DNA of 64,000 bases from contig NZ_CP040948.1 in assembly GCF_006363955.1 (NCBI RefSeq), positions 2,356,001-2,420,000 on the forward strand, written 5' to 3'. Numbering within the stretch: the first letter of the stretch is position 1; every line of letters begins with the position of its first letter. The notes under the pieces were generated by a model. That model was not told where the DNA came from. It worked only from the letters and a program-made list of their open reading frames with translations, and made no database searches. Made by a program: the position numbers and the translations under genes. The DNA is from Methylophilus medardicus. Lineage in GTDB: Bacteria > Pseudomonadota > Gammaproteobacteria > Burkholderiales > Methylophilaceae. Positions 8,895 through 16,742 of the stretch are shown here, piece by piece.

Positions 8895-9401
8895 TCAGGC
8901 TCGGTGTCTCAACACATGCAAAAGAGCATTCGCAATATATTTGCGCACAGAGCTCACACTCACGCCAAGCGCCTGCGCAATTTCCATATGACTTAAATCC
9001 TCCAGTTGGGACATCAGAAAAGCGCTTTTTACCTTCGCATTGAGGCCATCGAGCATTTCATCTATTAAAAATAGTGTCTCCAACATAATTGCTTTGGTCT
9101 CAGGTGAGTAATATTCAGGTTCGGGATGATCGCTGATAGAAGCCAAGTAAGCCTTTTCAATTTCTTTTCGCCTGACGTGATTCACCATCACACCATGGGC
9201 GATGTGAGTAATGTATGCCCTGGGTTGCGCCATGTCCCTAAGGTCATCTTTGCACATGACCTTTATGAATGTGTCCTGCGTTAAATCTGCCGCCTCTTGT
9301 GTGCAGCCTAGCTTTCTTCTTAAAAAGTTAAAAATCCAGCCATGATGATGAACATAAAGTTGGCTCACCATTTCGTTAGCAGTCGTGTTCGTAACTCTCA
9401 T
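8895..9401 (-). CDS. FecI-type ECF sigma factor
   Basis: A 168-residue extracytoplasmic-function sigma factor of the iron-starvation (FecI/FpvI) class. Region 2 is seen at LTQDTFIKVM and region 4 at LSHMEIAQALGVSVSSVRKYIANAL. I use the ATG at 9401 (MRVTNTTANEM), which has GGAA at a good distance and gives the usual FecI length. A TTG 72 bases upstream would add an unusual N-terminal tail. It heads the operon sigma - FecR - TonB receptor - propeller protein and should direct transcription of the receptor when FecR signals. A promoter with a palindrome in its spacer lies upstream at 9484-9513. Confidence 0.92.
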   Translation of the reverse strand: MRVTNTTANEMVSQLYVHHHGWIFNFLRRKLGCTQEAADLTQDTFIKVMCKDDLRDMAQPRAYITHIAHGVMVNHVRRKEIEKAYLASISDHPEPEYYSPETKAIMLETLFLIDEMLDGLNAKVKSAFLMSQLEDLSHMEIAQALGVSVSSVRKYIANALLHVLRHRA

Positions 9402-9483
9402 TTGAATTCCAAAAGTTTGGGCTAATTGCGTTGGAGGGTTTTGTTTCACCTCGCCATTAGCCCGAACCTGCAAGAATCAAGCC

Positions 9484-9513
9484 ATTATATAAACAGCTGT
9501 TTTTAAATGAGAA
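9484..9513 (-). promoter_or_regulatory. Promoter of the fecI-like sigma gene with a 12-base palindrome
   Basis: Reverse-strand -10 TATAAT (9484-9489) with a partial -35 TTCTCA (9508-9513) at 18 bases. The spacer contains the perfect palindrome AAACAGCTGTTT (9491-9502), placed where a repressor would block the promoter. It does not resemble a Fur box closely, so the controlling protein is open. Confidence 0.5.
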
Positions 9514-9530
9514 AAATCATATATTGATAA

Positions 9531-9578
9531 AAATAAATTGCTTTCAGCCAACTCTTCTTTATTTGCATGGCTGAAAGC
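9531..9578 (-). terminator. Long stem-loop, possible distal terminator of the dab operon
   Basis: A perfect 11-bp inverted repeat GCTTTCAGCCA / TGGCTGAAAGC (9540-9550 with 9568-9578) with a 17-base loop. On the reverse strand it is followed by AATTTATTTTTATC, a broken T tract. It lies about 360 bases beyond the dabA stop codon, far for a terminator, so a transcript-processing or regulatory role is also possible. Confidence 0.4.
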
Positions 9579-9933
9579 AACCACTCCGCCACGTTCACCC
9601 AAAACAATTCAAATAATTTATTTTTTTGTAGTAACTAAGGAGTGATAAAGCCTCGCTCGACCTGTACGATCGAAGTTCAATCATTTGAAATTCATTCCTT
9701 AATTCATGAATTTTTAGTAGTGCTCAAGTCGCTTGTTTGCCAAGAAAAATGCTTATCTACAATTTAATATCAATATTTGGTTATAAAAATGCCTTGGATT
9801 TTAAAACTGAATCAAGCGTATCTTTTACTCAATCACCTATCGCCAAAGACTCTACTCACTAGCATCAGCGAAAAGCTAGCCCCAAATGCGCTTAACTTCA
9901 CTCACACTTAATACAGTATGCACAAGGCCTGCA

Positions 9934-12531
9934 TTAAAGCGGCAATGCTTGCCAGCCAGCATGATCGGTTGGCGCACTGTCAGCAATGGCGTCATGCGGG
10001 CATCGCCACAACACACCTTGCTCTTCGCACCACAGATGCAACCATCCATTCAAAACCAGTTGCTTGAGCACTGCGTGTTTGTCGATAATAGCTTGGATAC
10101 GCGCCCGTGTAGCGACGATGACGACGGTTAATCTGATTGGATCATGCATCCACTGTTGCCCATTGTGCAGGGATTGTCGAGACAGGCCGATACGCAAATC
10201 CCCGCCATTGCCCTCAAACACGCCGATGCGGCCACCGACCACGTTATGCAGCAATTTATTGCCACAGCCTAATCGGTCTGGCTCGCATGTGGAGGCGTGG
10301 TATTGCCAGTTGATCCAGTGTGTCACAAGCATGGGCGCCGTCATAAGCTGTTCTAGCAAGGTGCCGTCAGCGTCTTGGCTGGCATCATATTCGTGCAAAA
10401 ATGCGCGACCCGCTAAATTCAAGTGCTGTGTACGCGCTCGCGGGGCAAGAATAAACGCCGCGTTATTGGCCAAGCCCCACTCTGGGCGCACTTGTGCCGC
10501 ATCGTTAGCGCGCATCATAAAATGTTTAAATAGGCTGGCGATATCGTTCACCGGGACTGGCTCGGATGACGCTGGATGCGTAGCTTGCAACTGCGCCCTG
10601 ACCTGATGTCCGGCCTGTTGCAGCCATGGCTGCACCGCTTGCCAGCGCGCCAGACTGTGCGTATCCAGCAAATCAAGATCAAAGCCTTGAATGTCTTGGG
10701 TGGTGGTATTGTGCAGTGCCGCAATAAACTTGGTTTGCTCAGGAATATCAATGTGGTGCTGGCTAAGTGCCTGACGTACCTGCGGATCATTGAGCATCAT
10801 GGCCAATGCGCGCGTGTTGGCCTCACCCGACTGCCCGCAACAGGCGCCACAATCCAGGCTGGAAGCATGCGCATTATTAGCGGTCTGACTTGCATGGCCG
10901 ACCAGCATGACAAGTGGCGCAAACGGTGGCTTGAACCCCATGCTTTGCAGAATGCCTGCACACAGTTGCGCCTGCGCATCGACCGGCATTCGCTGCATCA
11001 TGGGGCGGGTGATTTTTTTATACTTGGTGGGTAGGCCTTGATGCTCTAAGGCCTGACGTTGATGTGGACGCGGGCGCACCATCGACCAGAGTGATTTCAG
11101 AAACAGTGGCCCAGCCGTCTCAACCACTGAAAATGCCGCGCCGGGATATTGGGTCAGGCGCGCGGCCTGGTCTGCCAACATAAAATGCCGTTGCCGCTGT
11201 TGCGCAACCTGTGTACTCAGATCACGCCATTGAATGGTTTCAGCATCTTCAGCGTTCGGCGAAGAAACTCTGGTCAGCACCCGGTCTGCCATCAGCTGCT
11301 TGGGCGCGAGCAAGCCCGGTAATTGCGGCCGTTGCTGACGCGATGCAAGCGGTTGGTAGGCCGCAGGCAAGCCAAAAAATCCGGCTACGCCTAAGGTGTG
11401 TATGCTTGGATCAACGGCCTCAAGCGCTCTGCGCATCGGCTCGCTTCTAACATCAATACAAAAAGCGGCTTGCAAGGTGGGTGGCTGCGCGATGTCGGTT
11501 GCACTGGCTGGTATCGGCTGTACAAGCTGCTGCGCTAAACCGCGCTGATAACCAATATCGAGCGCACGTTGCCATATTTCATCGATGCGCAGCGACTCCT
11601 CTGCCGCCTGAATCTGACTGTCAACCGACTGCCATTTTTTTCGCACCAGTGCGATGGCACTATGCGAGGCATTCAACCCTTTGCATTGCATGACGATCAC
11701 GCCCCAAGCCAATCGGATAGCCAGCAAATCTCGCAAACTGTCATCAGATTGACCATTGAGCTTGGCCTGCCAATCGAGGTATGCGCACCAGGAAGCCCAT
11801 CCGTTAACCGTCAACAACACCGCTTCGAAGTAATCAGCCAACATTGATGCTTCCAAGCCCAGCATTTGCACCACCCAACGCTCCGCTTGTTGCCGCGTAG
11901 GCGGTAGGTAGTCGAGAAAATCATGAATCTGGGGCAGACCCATGAGCGTCCCTATGCCATGGTCATGCACCAGTGTATCCCGCCAGAAGCTATACAGACA
12001 CTCGCTGCGCGCGGGCTGCCAACCGGACTGATCTTGGTCAAAATAGGCGGCGCAAGTCTGGCTCACCTGATGCGTGATCGCATCTCGCCAAGATAACCTA
12101 CGAAAGCGTTCAGCATCATCATCTAACACATCAATCAGCAATGGTAAATGTGCGCTACGCACGGGCTGCGACAGTGCTTGCACAAAATCTTCGACGCTGT
12201 CATGCACACCATGATGCTGCATGGCTAGTTGCAGATCTTCTGCACAAACCCGCCCTTGCGCCCATGCTTGCAGTAAATAGGCTCGCGAGGGAAAAATCTG
12301 CATGTCCGCCAACACGGCCATCCGCGCAGCGACCGTGCGTATTGGTAGGTGTATGCGCTTCCAATGTGGGTTGACCGCAATCGACTGATCCAGTGGCCAA
12401 GCAGGTGCGATCTGCTGGCAAGCCTGCTGGCAAGCGTGTTCGATTTGGTCAGGATGCAAACTGTGGCTCGCTTTAGCGAGTGCTGAAGAATGCATTGCCT
12501 CTGCAGCAGTATGGTCATTAATAATAAACAT
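9934..12531 (-). CDS. dabA: DabA-type inorganic carbon transporter subunit (DUF2309)
   Basis: An 865-residue DUF2309 protein. In characterised DAB systems DabA is a carbonic-anhydrase-like subunit that, with the membrane protein DabB, drives energy-coupled conversion of CO2 to bicarbonate in the cytoplasm. The zinc-site residues known for the family are present: Cys358 and Asp360 in AAFCIDVRSE, His546 in LVGHASQT and Cys561 in SLDCGACCGQSG. The ATG at 12531 has an AGGAG site upstream. It is the last gene of a 62-residue ORF - dabB - dabA operon, 59 bases after dabB. The short name Dab is used by homology; activity here is inferred. Confidence 0.93.
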   Translation of the reverse strand: MFIINDHTAAEAMHSSALAKASHSLHPDQIEHACQQACQQIAPAWPLDQSIAVNPHWKRIHLPIRTVAARMAVLADMQIFPSRAYLLQAWAQGRVCAEDLQLAMQHHGVHDSVEDFVQALSQPVRSAHLPLLIDVLDDDAERFRRLSWRDAITHQVSQTCAAYFDQDQSGWQPARSECLYSFWRDTLVHDHGIGTLMGLPQIHDFLDYLPPTRQQAERWVVQMLGLEASMLADYFEAVLLTVNGWASWCAYLDWQAKLNGQSDDSLRDLLAIRLAWGVIVMQCKGLNASHSAIALVRKKWQSVDSQIQAAEESLRIDEIWQRALDIGYQRGLAQQLVQPIPASATDIAQPPTLQAAFCIDVRSEPMRRALEAVDPSIHTLGVAGFFGLPAAYQPLASRQQRPQLPGLLAPKQLMADRVLTRVSSPNAEDAETIQWRDLSTQVAQQRQRHFMLADQAARLTQYPGAAFSVVETAGPLFLKSLWSMVRPRPHQRQALEHQGLPTKYKKITRPMMQRMPVDAQAQLCAGILQSMGFKPPFAPLVMLVGHASQTANNAHASSLDCGACCGQSGEANTRALAMMLNDPQVRQALSQHHIDIPEQTKFIAALHNTTTQDIQGFDLDLLDTHSLARWQAVQPWLQQAGHQVRAQLQATHPASSEPVPVNDIASLFKHFMMRANDAAQVRPEWGLANNAAFILAPRARTQHLNLAGRAFLHEYDASQDADGTLLEQLMTAPMLVTHWINWQYHASTCEPDRLGCGNKLLHNVVGGRIGVFEGNGGDLRIGLSRQSLHNGQQWMHDPIRLTVVIVATRARIQAIIDKHAVLKQLVLNGWLHLWCEEQGVLWRCPHDAIADSAPTDHAGWQALPL

Positions 12532-12590
12532 AGTTGGCTCCTGAGTGCATGCCTAGCATGCGGATAACAGTCGGATTGAATCGCGGCAGA

Positions 12591-14126
12591 TTAACGGTTT
12601 GCATGCGTGCTTTTCCCCCAACTCACTGGCCACAGCCGAAGCACACAGCGGGTATAAAAAGCATCCAGATACAGACCGGCATATATCCAACGATGTAAGC
12701 GATTTAAACGTTGTGGCACGGTGTGGATGAGCACACTAAACAGATAAAGCGCGCCCATGGCGATCACAACCGCGACCGCATATTCGCTACGCGGTTGATC
12801 GATGGTGCCAAGCGGGATGTGATGAAAGCCAGCACTCACTAGGGTCAATAGGCCTGTGAGCAAACTGCCGGATAACAAACCCTGCCAGCGCAAACTCGGT
12901 GACAGATCAGATGTGCTGCTGCGCCACCACAATACCGGTGCCCATGCGAATGCCAGCACCAACGACCACCATAGCGGCCAGGGCGGTGTAGCAAATAACG
13001 CTTGAATGGCTAACACAATCGTCAATGACAGCAATGGGGCGAGATAAAAACTCAACGCAGCAAATGCCTGACGACCCGCGATCTGCGCCACACGGGTGTC
13101 GGCAACGATCTCGGCGGCGGATAAAAATGCGTAGGCCTTGTAGATGGAATGGCCGATCAAATGCAAAGCGGCAAAGGTATACAAGCCCAGCGCACACTCA
13201 ACAATCATAAAGCCCATTTGCGCCACTGTAGACCAAGCCAAGCGCACCTTAATACTGATCCGTGTAAACATGACCAGCGCAGCAAATACACAGGTGATGA
13301 GCCCGATGGCCAGTAACAGGGTATTTGCAATCGTACTGTCTGCGAACAACGCAGAAAATCGAATCAACAAATAACCGGACAGATTGACCACCCCGGCATG
13401 CAGTAACGCGGACACTGGTGTGGGCGCCTCCATCACTTGGATTAACCAGCCATGCACAGGCAACAAGGCGGTGCGTAAAACTACCGCGATCACCAACAAC
13501 ACGGCACAAATTTCCGTCAGTTGCGTGTGTCCGTGTGCGCTCACATTGGCGAGCAACGCCGACATGCTGCCACTGCCAACACTGACCCAAGATAACAAGG
13601 CCGCCAATAACAGCACATCGTCTGCGAGAATATCGGCCACTGTTTTTTTATGCGAGGCCAGCTGTGCAAAGGGCCGTTCCGCATAAAAACACAGCATCCT
13701 TTTCAAAAACACACCCACCCCAGACCAAGACAAGATCAATATCAGCCAGTGATCGGCGATCAACAACAAATGTACACATGCCAGCACCATGCTCAGGGCA
13801 ACGATATATTGCCTTTGGTGCGGCTCACCCTCAAGGTAACGACTTGAAAAACGAGCGACTACAAGACCTACCCCCTGCACAAGAACGGCAATCACGGCCT
13901 GCAAAGGCGAAACATATAAGCCAGCGGCGCTTAATACTTGAAAGCTTTGACTTGGCTGGGTCAAGACCAACAAACCAGAAAATAAGGTCAGCAACAAAGC
14001 GAGGCCAGACGCTTCATTACAGAGCTTCCAGCGCTGCGCATCTGCCCCTCGCATGAGAGAAACAGCGATGGCCGTCAACAGCATCACAGCGATTGGCGCG
14101 CAGACAAACAAACTTACAGCATCCAT
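12591..14126 (-). CDS. dabB: DabB-type membrane subunit (NuoL/MrpA-like)
   Basis: A 511-residue polytopic membrane protein of the proton-translocating complex I L/M/N family, shorter than true NuoL. Family landmarks are SRYLEGEPHQRQYIV, LPVHGWLIQVMEAPTPVSALLHAGVVN (the canonical proton-channel helix pair) and LHLIGHSIYKAYAFLSA. In DAB systems this subunit supplies cation-gradient coupling to DabA. I start at MDAVSLF (ATG ending 14126), preceded by AGGAAG; a longer frame to 14150 lacks a binding site. No other complex I genes are nearby, which supports DabB over NuoL. Confidence 0.92.
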   Translation of the reverse strand: MDAVSLFVCAPIAVMLLTAIAVSLMRGADAQRWKLCNEASGLALLLTLFSGLLVLTQPSQSFQVLSAAGLYVSPLQAVIAVLVQGVGLVVARFSSRYLEGEPHQRQYIVALSMVLACVHLLLIADHWLILILSWSGVGVFLKRMLCFYAERPFAQLASHKKTVADILADDVLLLAALLSWVSVGSGSMSALLANVSAHGHTQLTEICAVLLVIAVVLRTALLPVHGWLIQVMEAPTPVSALLHAGVVNLSGYLLIRFSALFADSTIANTLLLAIGLITCVFAALVMFTRISIKVRLAWSTVAQMGFMIVECALGLYTFAALHLIGHSIYKAYAFLSAAEIVADTRVAQIAGRQAFAALSFYLAPLLSLTIVLAIQALFATPPWPLWWSLVLAFAWAPVLWWRSSTSDLSPSLRWQGLLSGSLLTGLLTLVSAGFHHIPLGTIDQPRSEYAVAVVIAMGALYLFSVLIHTVPQRLNRLHRWIYAGLYLDAFYTRCVLRLWPVSWGKSTHANR

Positions 14127-14149
14127 AAAGCACCACTTCCTAACAGTCA

Positions 14150-14178
14150 ATTATAGTTCTATAAAATAGAACTATTTA
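14150..14178 (-). promoter_or_regulatory. Perfect 10-bp inverted repeat upstream of dabB
   Basis: ATAGTTCTAT - AAA - ATAGAACTAT (14153-14162 and 14166-14175) overlaps a reverse-strand TATAAT (14150-14155). Its left half extended rightwards, ATAGTTCTATAAAA, recurs with 13 of 14 matches upstream of the divergent lysR gene (14517-14530). It is the best candidate binding site for the neighbouring LysR-type regulator. Confidence 0.55.
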
Positions 14179-14220
14179 TTAATTAAAATAGATTTAAAAT
14201 GAAAATAAAAAATGCGAAAA

Positions 14221-14409
14221 TCACCCGCCATCCGCCTGACTCGCCCGCGGCGTATCAGTCACAGGGTGATCAAAAGTTGTCGTTTCTTGCGCCATAGGCA
14301 CATCAATCACTTGCACTACTTTTGGCGTAATAACGGTCTCGCCATTGATTTCCACTTGCTTACACTCAATAATCACTCTGCGCCCTTCTAATTCAATCTC
14401 TTTATCCAT
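14221..14409 (-). CDS. Unrecognised 62-residue protein, first gene of the dab operon
   Basis: A small ORF lying between dabB and the divergent lysR, read in the dab direction. The ATG at 14409 is preceded by AGGGGTG. The product starts MDKEIELEGRRVIIECKQVE, continues with alternating beta-like segments (INGETVITPKVVQVIDV) and ends in a flexible polar tail (DTPRASQADGG). There is no signal peptide or membrane helix; one Cys is present. Codon use looks like that of neighbouring genes. I do not recognise a family. Its position as the lead gene suggests an accessory or regulatory role in inorganic carbon uptake (inference). Confidence 0.6.
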   Translation of the reverse strand: MDKEIELEGRRVIIECKQVEINGETVITPKVVQVIDVPMAQETTTFDHPVTDTPRASQADGG

Positions 14410-14472
14410 TGGACACCCCTGTGCATTCAAAAAAAGTTAATCAAGAAACAGCTGCATCAAAACAGCGTTATT

Positions 14473-14530
14473 TTGACCCGTCCAAAAAAGCATGTAAAAT
14501 ATATAATTATTTATAAATAGTTCTGTAAAA
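14473..14530 (+). promoter_or_regulatory. lysR promoter and shared half-site
   Basis: Forward -35 TTGACC (14473-14478) and -10 TAAAAT (14495-14500) are 16 bases apart; a second possible -10, TATAAT, lies at 14502-14507. Downstream, ATAGTTCTGTAAAA (14517-14530) matches 13 of 14 bases of the repeat in front of dabB, and a 12-base palindrome TATTTATAAATA ends at about 14518. A LysR protein bound here would overlap its own transcript start, consistent with autorepression. Confidence 0.5.
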
Positions 14531-14537
14531 GTTAACT

Positions 14538-15425
14538 ATGTCGAGATTGAATTATCATCATCTGCAATATTTTTGGCATGTCGTGAAGGTAGGCAGTCTG
14601 ACCAAGACCGCTGAAAAACTGCATATTTCGCAATCGGCCCTGTCATCACAAATCAAGCAACTAGAAGACAGCTTGGAGTGCGCGCTATTTTTGCGCCAAG
14701 GTCGTAAGTTAGTCCTGACGGAAGTCGGCAATGTGGCTTTTTCTTATGCAGAATCTATTTTCACCAAGGGCACAGAACTTGAGAGTTTGCTGCGCAAAGG
14801 CATAGAAGCCGAGAACCAGATTTTGCGCATTGGCGTGCTATCAACGATGTCACGTAACTTTATTGAGAGCTTTGTTGAGCCCCTACTGAATAATCCCCAC
14901 GTAAAATTAGAGATCATGGCGAGCGGACAAACCAACTTGCTCAAATCACTTGCCAATCATGAGCTGGATCTGGCGCTGACCAATATTGAAGTGCGTGGCA
15001 ATGCGGACCAGTTATGGGAAGGCATTCTGCTAGATCGGCAGCCGATCAGCGTGATTGGCCCGCCGGGCTTAGACATTAAGCCGCACTTTTCTAGCAAATA
15101 TGCGGATTACAACTGGATTCTGCCGCATCAGGATAGCCCAATTCGCGCTGCGTTTGATGGCCTATGCGCTTTGCATCAAATCGAGCCGAATGTGGTGGCA
15201 GAGGCCAATGACATGGCGATGCTACGATTGCTGGCGCGGGACAGCCTAGCGCTGACGGTCATGCCAGAAGTGGTGGTGAAAGATGAATTGAAAAATGGCG
15301 TGCTCAAGTCTTATACGCAACTGAGTGAGGTGTTTGAAAACTTTTATGCAGTGACCATCAAAAAACATTTCCGTAAATTTGAGATCAATCAATTGGTGAA
15401 TCAGTTTTTACTCCATAAAAAATAG
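14538..15425 (+). CDS. LysR-type regulator, NhaR-like
   Basis: A 295-residue LysR-family protein with the N-terminal winged helix (MSRLNYHHLQYFWHVVKVGS, TAEKLHISQSALSSQIKQLE) and a C-terminal effector-binding domain. The opening NYHHLQYFWHV is typical of the NhaR branch, whose E. coli member activates the sodium/proton antiporter gene in response to Na+. It is transcribed divergently from the dab operon and is probably its activator; a sequence motif is shared by the two control regions. The effector could be inorganic carbon status or cation/pH stress; the sequence does not say. No Shine-Dalgarno sequence is evident. Confidence 0.9.
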   Translation: MSRLNYHHLQYFWHVVKVGSLTKTAEKLHISQSALSSQIKQLEDSLECALFLRQGRKLVLTEVGNVAFSYAESIFTKGTELESLLRKGIEAENQILRIGVLSTMSRNFIESFVEPLLNNPHVKLEIMASGQTNLLKSLANHELDLALTNIEVRGNADQLWEGILLDRQPISVIGPPGLDIKPHFSSKYADYNWILPHQDSPIRAAFDGLCALHQIEPNVVAEANDMAMLRLLARDSLALTVMPEVVVKDELKNGVLKSYTQLSEVFENFYAVTIKKHFRKFEINQLVNQFLLHKK

Positions 15426-15578
15426 GGGTGTAGGGTTGTCGGGCAGCGGGTTGCCTGCGCAGTGGATTGCCGCTATTGGTATACGGAATCCGCCACCCCC
15501 ATGCTTGACAGTGCGTCTATCTTTTTTGGCAAACATGGGTGTATATTACGGATTCGTGCCCAATGAAAGGAGACCGTG

Positions 15579-16010
15579 ATGAAGACGCTTCAACAAGTAC
15601 TCGCTCATAAAACGCATCAAGGCATTATCAGTATTGCACCCAACCGACCGGTGTACGATGCTCTGATTATCTTAGCGGAATACCAAATCGGCGCCCTGGC
15701 GGTCATCAAAGATGGCGAGCTGGTCGGCATCTTTTCTGAGCGCGATTATGCGCGCGAAGTCATTCTCAAGGGCCGCTCTTCCAAAACCACCACGGTCAGC
15801 GAAGTGATGACCAGCAAGGTGATTACCGGAAAACCAGACGATTTGGTCGAATCCGCAATGAGCACCATGCTGGAGAAACGCATCCGCCACTTACCGGTAG
15901 TGGAGCAGAACAAGATGCTGGGCATGCTGTCTATTGGCGACATTCTCAAAGAAACCATCCATTATCAGCAAACGCTCATCGCACAACTCGAAAGTTATAT
16001 CCATAGTTGA
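15579..16010 (+). CDS. Tandem CBS-domain protein
   Basis: A 143-residue protein made of two CBS motifs and little else: the first around SIAPNRPVYDALIILAEYQIGALAVIKDGELVGIFSERDY, the second around VITGKPDDLVESAMSTMLEKRIRHLPVVEQNKMLGMLSIGDI (each seen as separate halves of a Bateman module). Such stand-alone CBS proteins bind adenine nucleotides or NAD and sense energy state; the partner is unknown. The ATG at 15579 is six bases after AAAGGAG; an in-frame GTG directly before it is too close. It is a single gene, followed by a terminator. Confidence 0.9.
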   Translation: MKTLQQVLAHKTHQGIISIAPNRPVYDALIILAEYQIGALAVIKDGELVGIFSERDYAREVILKGRSSKTTTVSEVMTSKVITGKPDDLVESAMSTMLEKRIRHLPVVEQNKMLGMLSIGDILKETIHYQQTLIAQLESYIHS

Positions 16011-16031
16011 TACGCCGACGCACAAATGCAA

Positions 16032-16055
16032 AAAGGGAGCGAAAGCTCCCTTTGG
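16032..16055 (+). terminator. Terminator after the CBS-domain gene
   Basis: Stem AAAGGGAGC / GCTCCCTTT with a GAAA tetraloop (16032-16053), 21 bases past the stop codon. The following T tract is short, but the stem is strong. Confidence 0.7.
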
Positions 16056-16216
16056 TGTTTAGGCGAGTTGAAACCGAGATCAACACATATTTTTTGCCAG
16101 CATTGCGTTCTACTAAACCAACGACGGCAATGGCATTTTTACACAATGCCTGCTGACCCTAGACACGGCATCTGCACTACAATCAATCCGGTGCGCATCA
16201 ACTGAAGACAAGCGAT

Positions 16217-16636
16217 TTAGTCACCAATCACTTTCACCAGCACCCGCTTATTACGACGACCATCAAATTCACCATAAAAAATTTGTTCCCAAGGACCAAA
16301 ATCCAGCTGACCTTCAGTGATGGCTACCACGACCTCACGCCCCATAATCTGCCGCTTGATATGTGCATCGGCATTGTCTTCGCCGGTATCATTGTGGCGA
16401 TAGCCACTCACCGGCTCGTGCGGCGCCAGCTTTTCTAGCCACACTTTATAGTCATGATGCAGGCCGCGCTCATCGTCATTGATGAAAACACTGGCGGAGA
16501 TATGCATGGCATTAATCAGCACTAAGCCTTCTTTGACACCGCTTTCACGCACACAGGCAATCACGTCCTGCGTGATGTTTTTAAAGTCCATGCGGGCTGA
16601 AATATTGAACCATAACTCTTTGCGATAACTTTTCAT
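16217..16636 (-). CDS. yjbQ: YjbQ family (UPF0047) protein
   Basis: A 139-residue protein with all marks of the YjbQ family: [22 protein letters not shown], the metal-site-like [19 protein letters not shown] and the terminal [15 protein letters not shown]. The fold is a small beta barrel with a conserved histidine cluster. Low thiamine-phosphate synthase activity has been reported for members, but the physiological role remains unclear. It is a single gene with its own start and no close partner. Confidence 0.93.
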   Translation of the reverse strand: MKSYRKELWFNISARMDFKNITQDVIACVRESGVKEGLVLINAMHISASVFINDDERGLHHDYKVWLEKLAPHEPVSGYRHNDTGEDNADAHIKRQIMGREVVVAITEGQLDFGPWEQIFYGEFDGRRNKRVLVKVIGD

Positions 16637-16703
16637 CTCAAAATCTCCGTGTTTCTAAAAGACTATTTTAGCACTGCCATTTGCTAGACATTTACCCGGC
16701 AAC

Positions 16704-16730
16704 AAAAAAGGCCTCCGAGGAGGCCTTTTT
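16704..16730 (-). terminator. Terminator of the first SoxYZ-fusion gene
   Basis: Stem AAAAAGGCCTCC / GGAGGCCTTTTT (16705-16730) with a two-base loop; it has T on both sides and can work on either strand. It lies 13 bases past the stop codon of the carrier gene. Confidence 0.85.
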
Positions 16731-16742
16731 AAGATGCGTGTT

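Larger units (their letters stand above)
9402..9933. other. Gene-free, AT-rich stretch between the fec-like and dab operons
   Basis: About 530 bases without a credible gene on either strand. It holds the fecI-like promoter (9484-9513) and a long stem-loop (9540-9578). The remaining ~350 bases up to the dabA stop codon are AT-rich; there is an isolated TAAGGAG near 9639 with no start codon behind it and a short palindrome ATTCATGAAT near 9703. I see no RNA gene that I can name. Confidence 0.6.

Noticed and set aside
9402-9473. Longer FecI-like protein starting at TTG 9473
   Set aside because: The added residues are unlike the family and the ATG at 9401 has a fitting binding site.
10548-11034. 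Several long frames within dabA on both strands
   Set aside because: All lie in the coding sequence of a full-length DUF2309 protein with intact zinc ligands; high-GC frame shadows.
14153-14175. Inverted repeat before dabB as a terminator of the small ORF
   Set aside because: No T tract follows on the reverse strand, and half of it recurs at the lysR promoter, so a binding site is more likely.
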